From contig NZ_CAMFLA010000001.1 in assembly GCF_945957525.1 (NCBI RefSeq), forward strand, positions 248,001-312,000: a stretch of 64,000 nt of DNA, written 5' to 3'. The notes under the pieces were generated by a model, which saw only the letters and a program-made list of their open reading frames with translations, made no database searches and had not been told where the DNA came from. Each line of letters begins with the position of its first letter. The stretch's first letter is position 1. The translations under genes were made by a program, and so were the position numbers. Below, piece by piece: positions 34,239 through 42,566 of this stretch. This stretch comes from an uncultured Aquitalea sp. (GTDB taxonomy: Bacteria; Pseudomonadota; Gammaproteobacteria; Burkholderiales; Chromobacteriaceae).

Positions 34239-35009
34239 ATGAGCCGATCACCCCGACACGACAAAATCCTGCAGCTGGTTCGCGAAAACGGCTTCATGCC
34301 GATTGAAGAGCTGGCCCGCCTGCTGGACGTAACACCGCAAACTATCCGTCGCGACATCAACCAGCTCTGCGAAGAGAACCTGCTGCGTCGCTATCACGGC
34401 GGCGCCGCGCTGGGCAACAGCGTGGAAAACGAGGACTACTTCGCTCGCAAAGGCAAGTTCCAGAGCGAAAAGGCGCATATCGCCGACATGATTGCCGGCA
34501 GCATCCCCGACCACGCCTCGCTGTTCATGAGCATCGGCACCACCATTGAGGCGGTGGCGCAGGCGCTGACCAGCACCCACAAGGGTTTGCGCGTCATCAC
34601 CAACAATATTCACGTGGCCTCCATCATGTCGGCCAATCCGGACTTCACCGTGATGATCACCTCGGGCGTGGTGCGCGCCTCCGACGGCGGCATCACCGGC
34701 GTGGCCACGCTGGACTTCATCAACCAGTTCAAGGTGGACTACGCCATCATTGGCGTCTCCGGCATAGAGACCGACGGCTCGCTGCTGGATTTCGACTACC
34801 GTGAAGTGCGCGTGGCGCAAGCCATGATGGCCAACGCCCGTCACCGCTATCTGGCTGCCGATCACAGCAAGTTCGGTCGCAATGCGCTGGTGCGCATGGG
34901 CCATATCAGCGAATTCCACACTGTGTTCACGGATGCGGAGCCGCCGGAATCGCTGGCCAAGCTGCTGGAAGAGCACAATGTGCGGCTGATTCTGGCCGAC
35001 GCCGCCTGA
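34239..35009 (+). CDS. glpR: DeoR/GlpR-family transcriptional repressor
   Basis: 256 residues. The N-terminal DeoR helix-turn-helix (5-60), 'FMPIEELARLLDVTPQTIRRDINQLCEENLLRRYHGGA', is close to GlpR proteins. The sugar-phosphate isomerase-like sensor domain (about 75-235) includes 'IGTTIEAVAQAL', 'VITNNIHVASIM', 'DYAIIGVSGIETDGSLLDFDYREV' and 'ADHSKFGRNALV'. GlpR represses glycerol-3-phosphate genes, but no glp genes are in the window, so the symbol rests on sequence character alone. Confidence 0.82.
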   Translation: MSRSPRHDKILQLVRENGFMPIEELARLLDVTPQTIRRDINQLCEENLLRRYHGGAALGNSVENEDYFARKGKFQSEKAHIADMIAGSIPDHASLFMSIGTTIEAVAQALTSTHKGLRVITNNIHVASIMSANPDFTVMITSGVVRASDGGITGVATLDFINQFKVDYAIIGVSGIETDGSLLDFDYREVRVAQAMMANARHRYLAADHSKFGRNALVRMGHISEFHTVFTDAEPPESLAKLLEEHNVRLILADAA

Positions 35010-35020
35010 TCCGTCTCCCG

Positions 35021-35056
35021 CAATGAAAAAGCCCGCTTGCGCGGGCTTTTTCATTG
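35021..35056. terminator. Bidirectional terminator between the GlpR-like and REC-GGDEF genes
   Basis: Perfect 16-bp stem (35021-35036 with 35041-35056), loop TTGC, with A5/T5 tracts inside the stem so that it works in both directions. It reaches the stop codon of the minus-strand gene at 35051-35053. Confidence 0.92.
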
Positions 35057-36676
35057 CCTGCCGTCATCCTCAGGCATGGGCCAGGCCTCCACCCGATTGC
35101 GACCGTTCTTCTTCGCCTGATACAGCATGTCGTCCGACTGCTGTACCAGCGTGGCGGTATCTTCGGCCGATGCCAGCGAGCTGACGCCCACGCTGAAGGT
35201 TTGCCGAAAGGTCTGCCCGCCGCCGCGCTGATCGATGCGCGAAAAGGCCTGCCGCAGCGCTTCCATCACGCGCAAGGCGTCCTCTTGTCGAGTGCCCGGC
35301 AGCACAATGGCGAACTCCTCCCCGCCGTAGCGGCTGATGAGGTCGGAGCGGCGCAAACGCTCGCGCAGGAAGCGCGCGAGGTTCACCAGCACCTCGTCGC
35401 CGGCCGGGTGGCCGTAGGTATCGTTGATGGTTTTGAAGTGATCCAGATCCAGCATCACCAGCGACAGATGGCGACCGTCGCGGCGCGCTCGCAGCACTTC
35501 GTACTCCAGCTGGGCATACAGGTGAGAGTGGTTGAGCAGCCCGGTGAGACTGTCGTTGATCATGTAGGAGCGCAGCTTGCGATAGCGGCGTGCACGGTTG
35601 ATGACCGTCACCGCCAGCTCATCCGGTGCCACCGGCTTGGTAAGAAAGCCGTCAATGCCCAGCGTCAGCGTATCCAGCTGGATGGACTGCCGTTTCTCCA
35701 CCGACAGGAACAGGATGGGTATGCCGTCCATCAAGCGCTGCTGGCGGATGATGCGCGCCAGTTCCATGCCGTTGCAGTCCGGCATGTACATATCCATCAG
35801 GATCAGGTCTGGCCGGAACTGCACGATTGCTTCCAACACGCGCGCCGGCTCGGTGATCTGATAGGTGTCCACGCCGTGACTGCCCAGCACATTGGCGTAC
35901 AGGCCGGCCAGAGAGGCCATGTCCTCCACCACCAGCACACGCAATGGGTCGCGCTTCTCGCCCAGATCTCCAAAGCTCAGGTTGTCGATGAGTTCGTGAG
36001 CCAACAACGGCCAGGACATGAAGCCGGAAGCGCCCGCGCGCACGGCGGTCAGCCGCGCTTCGAAGTCGTAACGGGTGGAGCACACCAGCAAAGGACACAG
36101 GGCGCAGATCGTGTCCGCCAGCGTAAGAATGGGATCGCCTTCGGCAAACTCGGTATAGGCCACCACCGCCGCCGGCGTGGCCGCCTGCAGCGCCTGCGCC
36201 AGTTTGGAGGCCTGATTCATGGTTTTCACCAGAAAACCATAGCAACTGAGTTGCTGCACCAGATTGGAAGTGTCCAGACTGTCCGGCACCCACAAGTACA
36301 ACAGATGCGGGCCATCCCGACTGAGCGCCGATGCGTAGCTGTCGGACGGCAGCGGCTGTTCGGCCATCATGCCCAGCTGACTGACGATGCCCAGATGGTG
36401 GCGCAGCAGATCGTAGCGCTCGTTCTCGCTCGGGCTGTCGCTGTTTTGCAGCAACCATCCCTGCAACAGCGCAGACAGCGCCTGACACTCTCTTGCCAGC
36501 ACTGCCTCCTGCCGCGCCGAGCTGTCTCGCTCAAGTTGCCCGATCAGGGACAGCAAGTGCGCGGCCAGCGAGCGGTCCCAGCGCGTTACCAGCATGTGGC
36601 CGAAGCGGTCGATCTCCCGCGCCATGTGTTCGCGGGCCTGAGAACTCTTTTCCATGTTTTGTGTACCCGTACCCAT
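35051..36676 (-). CDS. REC-GGDEF diguanylate cyclase response regulator
   Basis: 541 residues. N-terminal helical region (1 to about 105), a degenerate receiver-like domain (about 120-240) lacking an obvious phospho-acceptor Asp, then a standard receiver domain (about 245-365) with 'LRVLVVEDMASLAG' and 'LILMDMYMPDCNG' (Asp near 295) and 'FLTKPV'. The GGDEF domain (about 375-535) has 'DLDHFKTINDTYGHPAGDEVL' and active-site GGEEF near 450, preceded by the inhibitory site RRSD. Synthesis of c-di-GMP controlled by phosphorylation and product feedback is expected. The start could also be the ATG at 36655; neither has a strong ribosome site. Confidence 0.92.
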   Translation of the reverse strand: MGTGTQNMEKSSQAREHMAREIDRFGHMLVTRWDRSLAAHLLSLIGQLERDSSARQEAVLARECQALSALLQGWLLQNSDSPSENERYDLLRHHLGIVSQLGMMAEQPLPSDSYASALSRDGPHLLYLWVPDSLDTSNLVQQLSCYGFLVKTMNQASKLAQALQAATPAAVVAYTEFAEGDPILTLADTICALCPLLVCSTRYDFEARLTAVRAGASGFMSWPLLAHELIDNLSFGDLGEKRDPLRVLVVEDMASLAGLYANVLGSHGVDTYQITEPARVLEAIVQFRPDLILMDMYMPDCNGMELARIIRQQRLMDGIPILFLSVEKRQSIQLDTLTLGIDGFLTKPVAPDELAVTVINRARRYRKLRSYMINDSLTGLLNHSHLYAQLEYEVLRARRDGRHLSLVMLDLDHFKTINDTYGHPAGDEVLVNLARFLRERLRRSDLISRYGGEEFAIVLPGTRQEDALRVMEALRQAFSRIDQRGGGQTFRQTFSVGVSSLASAEDTATLVQQSDDMLYQAKKNGRNRVEAWPMPEDDGRQ

Positions 36677-36754
36677 GAAGCCGTCATTCCCGCCTGCCCG
36701 GAAACGCGACTGATCCAGTTCAGGCGCAAACTGCGCTTGGGCCCGGATGCTCGA

Positions 36755-36763
36755 TGTTATAAT
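36755..36763 (+). promoter_or_regulatory. Extended -10 promoter of the RNase II family gene
   Basis: TGTTATAAT, a perfect TATAAT with the TGn extension, 32 bases before the ATG at 36795. A GCTTGG/TTGGGC element near 36735-36742 may serve as -35. Confidence 0.65.
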
Positions 36764-36794
36764 TGCAGATTAACGAATAATGCCCGGCGCGCAA

Positions 36795-38669
36795 ATGAAT
36801 GTTTTTTACGAAGAGAGCGGTTCTTTCAAGGTAGGCAGCATTGTCTCCCGCTCCGATGCCAGCTTGCAGGTGGACACCCAGCACGGCAAACGGGCGAAGA
36901 TCAAATCCAGCAACGTATTCTTGGAATTTACTTCATCTCTGGCAGATTTTCTGCCGTCGGTTGAAAAACTGACGCAGGACATCGATCTGGACTTCCTCTG
37001 GGAATGTTCGCCCGACGATGAGTTCGGCCATGATGAGCTGGCAGCCGACTACTGGGGCCACACCCCGTCCTCGCTGGAGAGCGCCGCGATCATCATGCGT
37101 CTGTTCGGCGCGCCCATGTACTTCTACAAAAAGGGCAAGGGCCGCTACAAGAAAGCGCCGGAAGAGGCGCTGAAAGCCGCGCTGGCCGGCGTTGAGCGCA
37201 AAAAACGCGAGCAGGAGCAGATTGATGCCTGGGTGGCCGAGCTGAAAACCGGCGCGCTGCCGGAGGCCATCCGTTCCCAGCTGATGACGCTGCTGTGGAA
37301 GCCGGACAAGAACACACTGGAATTCAAAGCCTTCGACCAGGCCGCGCGCGAGCTGTCGCAGTCGCCGCTGAAGCTGGCGCAAGCAGTGGGCGGCATCCCC
37401 TCGGTGCCGGACTACCTGATGGCCGGCTTCCTGATGGAGTACTTCCCCAAAGGTACCGGCTTCGGCAAATACGCCGCGCCGGCCCTGCCTGACGACCTGC
37501 CGCTGTCCGCGGTGCGCGCCTTCTCCATCGACGACGCCAATACCACGGAAATCGACGATGCACTGTCGGTGGAAGTCCTGCCGGACGGCGGTCGCCGCGT
37601 GGGCATCCATATCGCCGCGCCGACGCTGGGCGCGGCATCCGGCTCCGATATCGAAAAACTGGTCTGGAGCCGTCTCTCCACCGTTTACTTCCCCGGCGAC
37701 AAGATCACCATGCTGCCGGACGACGTGGTGGATGCCTTCACGCTGAAAGAAGGCCATGACTGCCCGGCCTTCAGCCTCTACGTGGACGTGAACGCCGACT
37801 TCGAACCGGTGGCTTACGAGAGCCGCATCGAACGCGTGCACGTGGCCGCCAACCTGCGTCACGCCGAACTCGAACAGCAGTTCAATGAAGACACCCTGCT
37901 CAACGACCCCGGCGTCGACTACCCGTTCAAGCAGGAACTGATCTGGCTGTGGCACTTCGCCAACGCGCTGGAGAAGCGCCGCGGCAAGTACGATCCCACC
38001 CGCCCGGTGCAGATGGACTACAACTTCAACGTGGTGGACGGCAAGGTGGCCATCACGCTGCGCAAGCGCGGCGCGCCGATGGACAAACTGGTGTCCGAGC
38101 TGATGATTCTCGCCAACAGCGAGTGGGGCCGCATGTTGGCCGAAGCCGACATCCCGGCCATGTACCGCGCCCAGAGCATGGGCAAGGTGCGCATGACCAC
38201 CCGTCCCGAGCCGCACATCGGTCTGGGCGTGGCGCAGTACGCCTGGGCCACCTCGCCCCTGCGCCGCGCCACCGACTTCATCAACCAGCGTCAGCTGGAG
38301 GCGATGATTCGCGGCGAGAAGCCGGTGTTTACCCAAGGCGATGCGATGATGTTCGCCCTGCTGCGCGACTTTGACGCTACCTACTCGGCCTACTTGTCCT
38401 TCCAGGACCGCATGGAGCACTTCTGGTGCCTGCGCTGGTTCACGCAGGAAGGCGTTACCGACCCCACCGCCACCTACATCAAGGAAGATCTGGTTCGCAT
38501 CGACGGCCTGCCCATGCGCGCGCGCATTCCGGGTCTGCCGGAGCTCAATCGCGGCGACCGCATCCAGCTGTCGGTGATCCGCATCGACGAACTGATGGCC
38601 GAAATCGAGTTCCGCTTTGTCGGCGTGGTGGGCCATGTCGAGGAAGCCTCCGAAGACGAAGGCAACTGA
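36795..38669 (+). CDS. RNase II/RNase R-family exoribonuclease (RNB domain)
   Basis: 624 residues. The N-terminal part is divergent. The RNB catalytic core begins near 240: 'AFSIDDANTTEIDDALSVE' supplies the clustered Asp residues that bind magnesium, then 'GIHIAAPTLG', 'YFPGDKITMLPDDVV' and 'YRAQSMGKVRMTTRPEPHIGLGVAQYAWATSPLRRATDFINQRQL' with the RNB C-terminal signature. A short S1-like tail ends it. It degrades RNA 3' to 5'. It is shorter than RNase R and lacks recognisable cold-shock domains at the start, so it is a betaproteobacterial RNase II variant; no gene name is given. An in-frame ATG at 36780 is possible. Confidence 0.88.
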   Translation: MNVFYEESGSFKVGSIVSRSDASLQVDTQHGKRAKIKSSNVFLEFTSSLADFLPSVEKLTQDIDLDFLWECSPDDEFGHDELAADYWGHTPSSLESAAIIMRLFGAPMYFYKKGKGRYKKAPEEALKAALAGVERKKREQEQIDAWVAELKTGALPEAIRSQLMTLLWKPDKNTLEFKAFDQAARELSQSPLKLAQAVGGIPSVPDYLMAGFLMEYFPKGTGFGKYAAPALPDDLPLSAVRAFSIDDANTTEIDDALSVEVLPDGGRRVGIHIAAPTLGAASGSDIEKLVWSRLSTVYFPGDKITMLPDDVVDAFTLKEGHDCPAFSLYVDVNADFEPVAYESRIERVHVAANLRHAELEQQFNEDTLLNDPGVDYPFKQELIWLWHFANALEKRRGKYDPTRPVQMDYNFNVVDGKVAITLRKRGAPMDKLVSELMILANSEWGRMLAEADIPAMYRAQSMGKVRMTTRPEPHIGLGVAQYAWATSPLRRATDFINQRQLEAMIRGEKPVFTQGDAMMFALLRDFDATYSAYLSFQDRMEHFWCLRWFTQEGVTDPTATYIKEDLVRIDGLPMRARIPGLPELNRGDRIQLSVIRIDELMAEIEFRFVGVVGHVEEASEDEGN

Positions 38670-38691
38670 CAACCCCGCCCTCTTCAACAGC

Positions 38692-38717
38692 AAAAAGCCC
38701 GCGCAAGCGGGCTTTTT
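38692..38717 (+). terminator. Rho-independent terminator of the RNB gene
   Basis: Perfect 11-bp stem (38692-38702 with 38707-38717), loop GCAA, ending in T5. The A5 on the other side allows use by the minus-strand HDOD gene as well. Confidence 0.9.
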
Positions 38718-38743
38718 CCATGCACATGAGCTTGGCCGAAAGC

Positions 38744-39562
38744 TCAGAACATCTCGTCCAGCTCGGTTGACGCCGTCTTCAACTCTCCAATGGCGGCTTT
38801 CATTTCCTCTTCGCCGATATTCAGGCGCTGCACCACTTTCCACGGCAGGGTGGCGATCATGTCGTCTTCGCTCATGCCGTGATTGAAACCGGCCACCAGA
38901 TAGGCCGACAGGCCGATCAGCACGGCGAAGGCGGTCACGTCGCCCAGCAGGTCATGCTGGTCGCGAATGGCTTGCTGGATATCGTCGGGGAAGTTCCAGC
39001 GCCGCGCCAGCTCCGCGCCCACCTCGGTCAGATCAATACCCAGCAGCATACGCTCGGTGGCGACGCGATCCGCGCCGCCGGCGACGATCTTGTCGATCTG
39101 CACCGCCTGCTCCGGCATGGCCACATGCAGCACCAGCTCGCCGATATTGGACAGCAGCCCGCAGGTATAGCCCAGTTGGGCGTCCAGCTTGGCCAGCCGC
39201 GCCAGCCGCTTGGCGGTGTTGGCCATGGCGAAGCTGCGCTGCCAGAATCCTTTCATGTCGAAGCCGGGAATGCCCGCCGTGGCGCCGGTGATGCCGGAGG
39301 CGATCACCAGAATGCGCAGGTTATCAAAACCCAACAGGATTACCGCGTCATCCAGCGACCCCACCCGCCGACTGCCGCCGAAGCGGGCGGTATTGGCCAG
39401 CCGCAGCACGCGGGCCGTCAATACCTGATCGTGTCCCACCTTGTCGGTGATGTCGTCGATGCTGATGTCGGTTTTCTGGAAGCTTTCCACCAATTCCTGC
39501 ACCACCTTGGGCACCATCGGCAGCCGCCCGGAAGCCCGCTCGAAAATTTCCGCTACTTGCAT
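38744..39562 (-). CDS. HDOD-domain signalling protein
   Basis: 272 residues, essentially one HDOD domain (about 15-215): 'LPMVPKVVQELVESF', 'VGHDQVLTARVLRLANTARFGG', 'SLDDAVILLGFDNLRILVIAS', 'YTCGLLSNIGELVLHVAMPEQA'. HDOD domains look like HD phosphohydrolases without the metal ligands and act as protein-binding modules in two-component and c-di-GMP signalling. ATG at 39562. No partner domain is fused. Confidence 0.9.
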   Translation of the reverse strand: MQVAEIFERASGRLPMVPKVVQELVESFQKTDISIDDITDKVGHDQVLTARVLRLANTARFGGSRRVGSLDDAVILLGFDNLRILVIASGITGATAGIPGFDMKGFWQRSFAMANTAKRLARLAKLDAQLGYTCGLLSNIGELVLHVAMPEQAVQIDKIVAGGADRVATERMLLGIDLTEVGAELARRWNFPDDIQQAIRDQHDLLGDVTAFAVLIGLSAYLVAGFNHGMSEDDMIATLPWKVVQRLNIGEEEMKAAIGELKTASTELDEMF

Positions 39563-39702
39563 GTTTGTTGATCCCCTTTATTGTCGTTGTTCGGTCGACG
39601 TCTATTGAGCTTAGGCGAACGCCGACAGAAGGGAAGCGGAAAACCGCAGAGGTTTGATCTGACCGCCCGGCGGCGCAAAGCAACAGGGGTTTGTTAGCGG
39701 CG

Positions 39703-40596
39703 CTAAGCCACTTCCTGCCCGCGCGCGGCTTCCAGCAGGCGGAACCAGCTTTGCCGGTCCAGCCTGAGCGAAACGGCGGCATGCGCCTCGTCCAGCGATG
39801 CCAGGCGACGCGAGCCGATTACCGGCACCGGGCCGCAAGGCAAAGTCAGCAGCCAGGCCAGCGCCAGCGTGGAAACGGCCACGCCGCGCTCGACCGCCAT
39901 CTCGCGCAGCAGGGCGGCCACGGGATGGCTAGCGGCCTGCAACAGACGGCCGCCGGCCAGCGGCGACCAGAACATGGGCCGGCAACGCTCTTGCTGGCAC
40001 TGGTCCAGCGCACCGTCAAACAGCGGGGCGGTATGCAGCAGCGAGCACTCCAACTGGTTGGTGACCAGCGGGGTGCGCGCAGCCAGCAAGGCAAATTGCG
40101 CGGGCGTGAAATTGGACACGCCGAAGTGCAGCACCTTGCCCGCCTGCCGCAGTTGGCCGAAGGCTTCGGCCAACTCGTCCGCCTGCATCAGCGGGTCTGG
40201 GCGGTGAATCAGCAGCAGATCGAGATGATCGGTCCCCAACTCGGCCAGCGAGCGCTCCACCGAGGCGACGACATGGACCGCGCTGCTGTCGTAGTGCTTC
40301 ACCTGCCAGCCGAACCCCGCATTGACGGGCTTGATGCCGCACTTGCTCACCAGCCGGATGGCGTCGCGTTGCGAAGGATGGGCTTTCAGCCAGCGGCCAA
40401 ACAGCCCCTCGCAGGTAAAACCACCGTAGATGTCGGCATGATCGAATGTATTGATGCCCAGCGACAGCGCGTGCTCCACCCAGCCCTGCAGCTGCGCGGG
40501 CGTGAACGCCCACTCCGCCAGTCGCCACAGGCCGGCTGCCACCGGAGAGAAAGCCGGCCCCACCGGGGCCAGCGTCACGGGCGCGAGCGGCGTCAT
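39703..40596 (-). CDS. Aldo/keto reductase family protein in the sugar-transport operon
   Basis: 297 residues, TIM-barrel aldo/keto reductase. 'GINTFDHADIYGGFTCEGLFGRWL' holds the catalytic Asp and Tyr, 'LVSKCGIKPV' the Lys, 'HLDLLLIHRPDPLMQADELAEAF' the His, and 'PVIGSRRLASLDEA' the NADP-binding end. It resembles the YdhF type of reductase. The ATG at 40596 shares one base with the stop of the ABC ATPase gene, so it belongs to the sugar-import operon and may act on the imported sugar. It contains a perfect inverted pair of the repeated motif (40151-40175). Confidence 0.9.
   Translation of the reverse strand: MTPLAPVTLAPVGPAFSPVAAGLWRLAEWAFTPAQLQGWVEHALSLGINTFDHADIYGGFTCEGLFGRWLKAHPSQRDAIRLVSKCGIKPVNAGFGWQVKHYDSSAVHVVASVERSLAELGTDHLDLLLIHRPDPLMQADELAEAFGQLRQAGKVLHFGVSNFTPAQFALLAARTPLVTNQLECSLLHTAPLFDGALDQCQQERCRPMFWSPLAGGRLLQAASHPVAALLREMAVERGVAVSTLALAWLLTLPCGPVPVIGSRRLASLDEAHAAVSLRLDRQSWFRLLEAARGQEVA
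40151..40175. repeat. Inverted pair of the GTTGGCCGAAG motif
   Basis: Two 12-base arms, AGTTGGCCGAAG (40151-40162) and CTTCGGCCAACT (40164-40175), separated by one G, form a perfect 25-base palindrome inside the reductase gene, where it encodes Leu-Ala-Glu-Ala-Phe-Gly-Gln. Head-to-head pairs of this kind are a known trait of DNA uptake sequences. Confidence 0.6.
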
Positions 40597-41705
40597 CAGG
40601 CGATGCGCTTTTCGCTGGCGGGATCGAACAGCACCGCCTTGGACACGTCGAACACCAGCTCCATGCTTTCGCCCGGGCGCTTGGCTTCGGTGGGGTGCGT
40701 ACGGCAGCACACCTTGGTCTTGTTGAGCGAAACGAACACCAGCGTATCCGGGCCGGTGGGTTCGATCACGTCGATGTGGCAGCTCATCTCCGGCAAACCT
40801 TCGCGGTGCGCGGTGCGCGCGTCCGTGATCTGCTCCGGACGGATGCCGAAGATCACTTCCTTGCCCACCCAGGCCGCCAGCTTGTCGCGCTCATGCGGCA
40901 AAGGCAGCACTACGCAGCCGCGATCGTCGCAGATATTGACGCCCAGCTTGCCGCCGGACTCGACGATGGTGGCCGGAATGAAGTTCATCGACGGCGAGCC
41001 AATAAAGCTGGCCACGAACAGATTGGCCGGGTTGTCGTAGATGTCTTGCGGGCTGCCGAATTGCTGCACCACGCCGTCCTTCATCACCGCGATGCGGTCA
41101 CCCAGCGTCATGGCTTCGATCTGGTCATGCGTCACATAGACGATGGTGGACTTCAGCCGCTGGTGCATCAGCTTGATTTCCGTGCGCATTTCCACCCGCA
41201 ACTTGGCGTCCAGATTGGACAGCGGTTCGTCGAAGAGGAAGATGGAAGGGTTGCGCGCCAAGGCGCGCCCCATGGCCACGCGCTGACGCTGACCGCCGGA
41301 CAGCTGGGAGGGTTTGCGATCCAGCAGGTGGGTGATTTGCAGCATGGTGGCCACCCGCTCCACCGTGGCGTCGATCTCGGCCTTGGGCAGCTTGCGGATT
41401 TCCAGCCCAAAGCTGATGTTCTGCCGCACGCTCATGGAGGGGTACAGCGCATAGCTCTGAAACACCATGGCGATGTCGCGATCCTTGGGTGACAGGTCGT
41501 TGACCCGTTCACCGCCAATGAGGATATCGCCGCTGCTGATGTCGTCCAGACCGGCGATCATGTTCAGCAGGGTGGATTTGCCGCAACCGGACGGCCCGAC
41601 CAGAATCAGGAACTGGCCGTCTTCGATGGCGATATTGATGCCCTTGAGGACTTCCGTCCCGCCGGTGTAAGTCTTGCAGACGTTATTGATGGAAAGTGCA
41701 GCCAT
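40596..41705 (-). CDS. Sugar ABC transporter ATP-binding protein (UgpC/MalK family)
   Basis: 369 residues. Walker A 'VGPSGCGKSTLLNMIAG', Q-loop 'VFQSYALYPSMSVRQNISFG', signature 'LSGGQRQRVAMGRALARNP', Walker B 'IFLFDEPLSNLDAKLR', H-loop 'VTHDQIEAMTLGDRIAV'. The C-terminal TOBE-type regulatory domain (about 235-369) is typical of the MalK/UgpC carbohydrate group. It energises the permease pair encoded just upstream (3 bases away). The equivalent in Pseudomonas glucose uptake is GtsD/GltK. Confidence 0.94.
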   Translation of the reverse strand: MAALSINNVCKTYTGGTEVLKGINIAIEDGQFLILVGPSGCGKSTLLNMIAGLDDISSGDILIGGERVNDLSPKDRDIAMVFQSYALYPSMSVRQNISFGLEIRKLPKAEIDATVERVATMLQITHLLDRKPSQLSGGQRQRVAMGRALARNPSIFLFDEPLSNLDAKLRVEMRTEIKLMHQRLKSTIVYVTHDQIEAMTLGDRIAVMKDGVVQQFGSPQDIYDNPANLFVASFIGSPSMNFIPATIVESGGKLGVNICDDRGCVVLPLPHERDKLAAWVGKEVIFGIRPEQITDARTAHREGLPEMSCHIDVIEPTGPDTLVFVSLNKTKVCCRTHPTEAKRPGESMELVFDVSKAVLFDPASEKRIA

Positions 41706-41708
41706 CGA

Positions 41709-42566
41709 TCAACCTTTCACAGCGCCGGCCGTCAGACCGCGCACAAAGTAGCGGCCGGCAACCATATAAACGAACAGGGTGGGCAGGGCGGCGATGATGG
41801 CCGCGGCCATGTCCACGTTGTATTCCTTCACCCCGGTGGAGGTATTCACCAGATTGTTCAGCGCCACCGTGATGGGCTGCGACTCGCCGGCGGCGAACAC
41901 CACGCCGAACAGGAAGTCGTTCCAGATCTGGGTGAACTGCCAGATCACGCACACCATGAAGATGGGGCCGGAGATCGGCATCAGGATGCGGAAGAAAATG
42001 GTCCAGAAACCGGCGCCGTCGATGCGCGCCGCCTTCACCAGTTCGTCCGGAATCGTCACGTAGAAATTACGGAAGAACAGCGTGGTGAAGGCCAGGCCGT
42101 ACACCACGTGCACCACCACCAGACCGGTTGTGGTATTGGCGATGCCCAACTGGCCCAGCAGGGTGGCCATGGGCAGCAGCACCACCTGGAAGGGAATGAA
42201 GCAGCCCACCAGCACCATGGTGAACAGCGCGTCCGAACCCTTGAAGCGCCACATGGACACCACGTAGCCGTTGATCGCGCCAATCAGCGTGGACAGCAGC
42301 ACCGAGGGCACCGCCATCTTCACCGAGTTCCAGAAAAACCCCTTCATGCCTTCGCACTGCACTCCGGTGCAGGCGCTGGACCAGGCCTTGCTCCAGGCGT
42401 CCAGCGTAATAGCGTGCGGCAGCGAGATGAGATTGCCGGCGCGGATGTCGTCCAGCGTTTTCACCGAGGTGGACAGCATCACGTACAGCGGCAGCAGATA
42501 GTAGGCGGCCATCAGCACCAGTGCGGCATAGAGCACGATGCGGCCGACGGACAAGTGTTTAGCCAC
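41709..42566 (-). CDS. Carbohydrate ABC transporter permease (MalG family)
   Basis: 285 residues with six membrane helices and the permease EAA loop 'PDELVKAARIDGAGFWTIFFRILMPISGP' that docks onto the ATPase. The start is GTG at 42566, overlapping the preceding permease gene by 8 bases. The C-terminus 'GRYFVRGLTAGAVKG' is standard for the MalG/GtsC group. Most like the glucose/mannose importers of Pseudomonas; specificity is inferred from the neighbouring glucose catabolic genes. Confidence 0.92.
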   Translation of the reverse strand: MAKHLSVGRIVLYAALVLMAAYYLLPLYVMLSTSVKTLDDIRAGNLISLPHAITLDAWSKAWSSACTGVQCEGMKGFFWNSVKMAVPSVLLSTLIGAINGYVVSMWRFKGSDALFTMVLVGCFIPFQVVLLPMATLLGQLGIANTTTGLVVVHVVYGLAFTTLFFRNFYVTIPDELVKAARIDGAGFWTIFFRILMPISGPIFMVCVIWQFTQIWNDFLFGVVFAAGESQPITVALNNLVNTSTGVKEYNVDMAAAIIAALPTLFVYMVAGRYFVRGLTAGAVKG

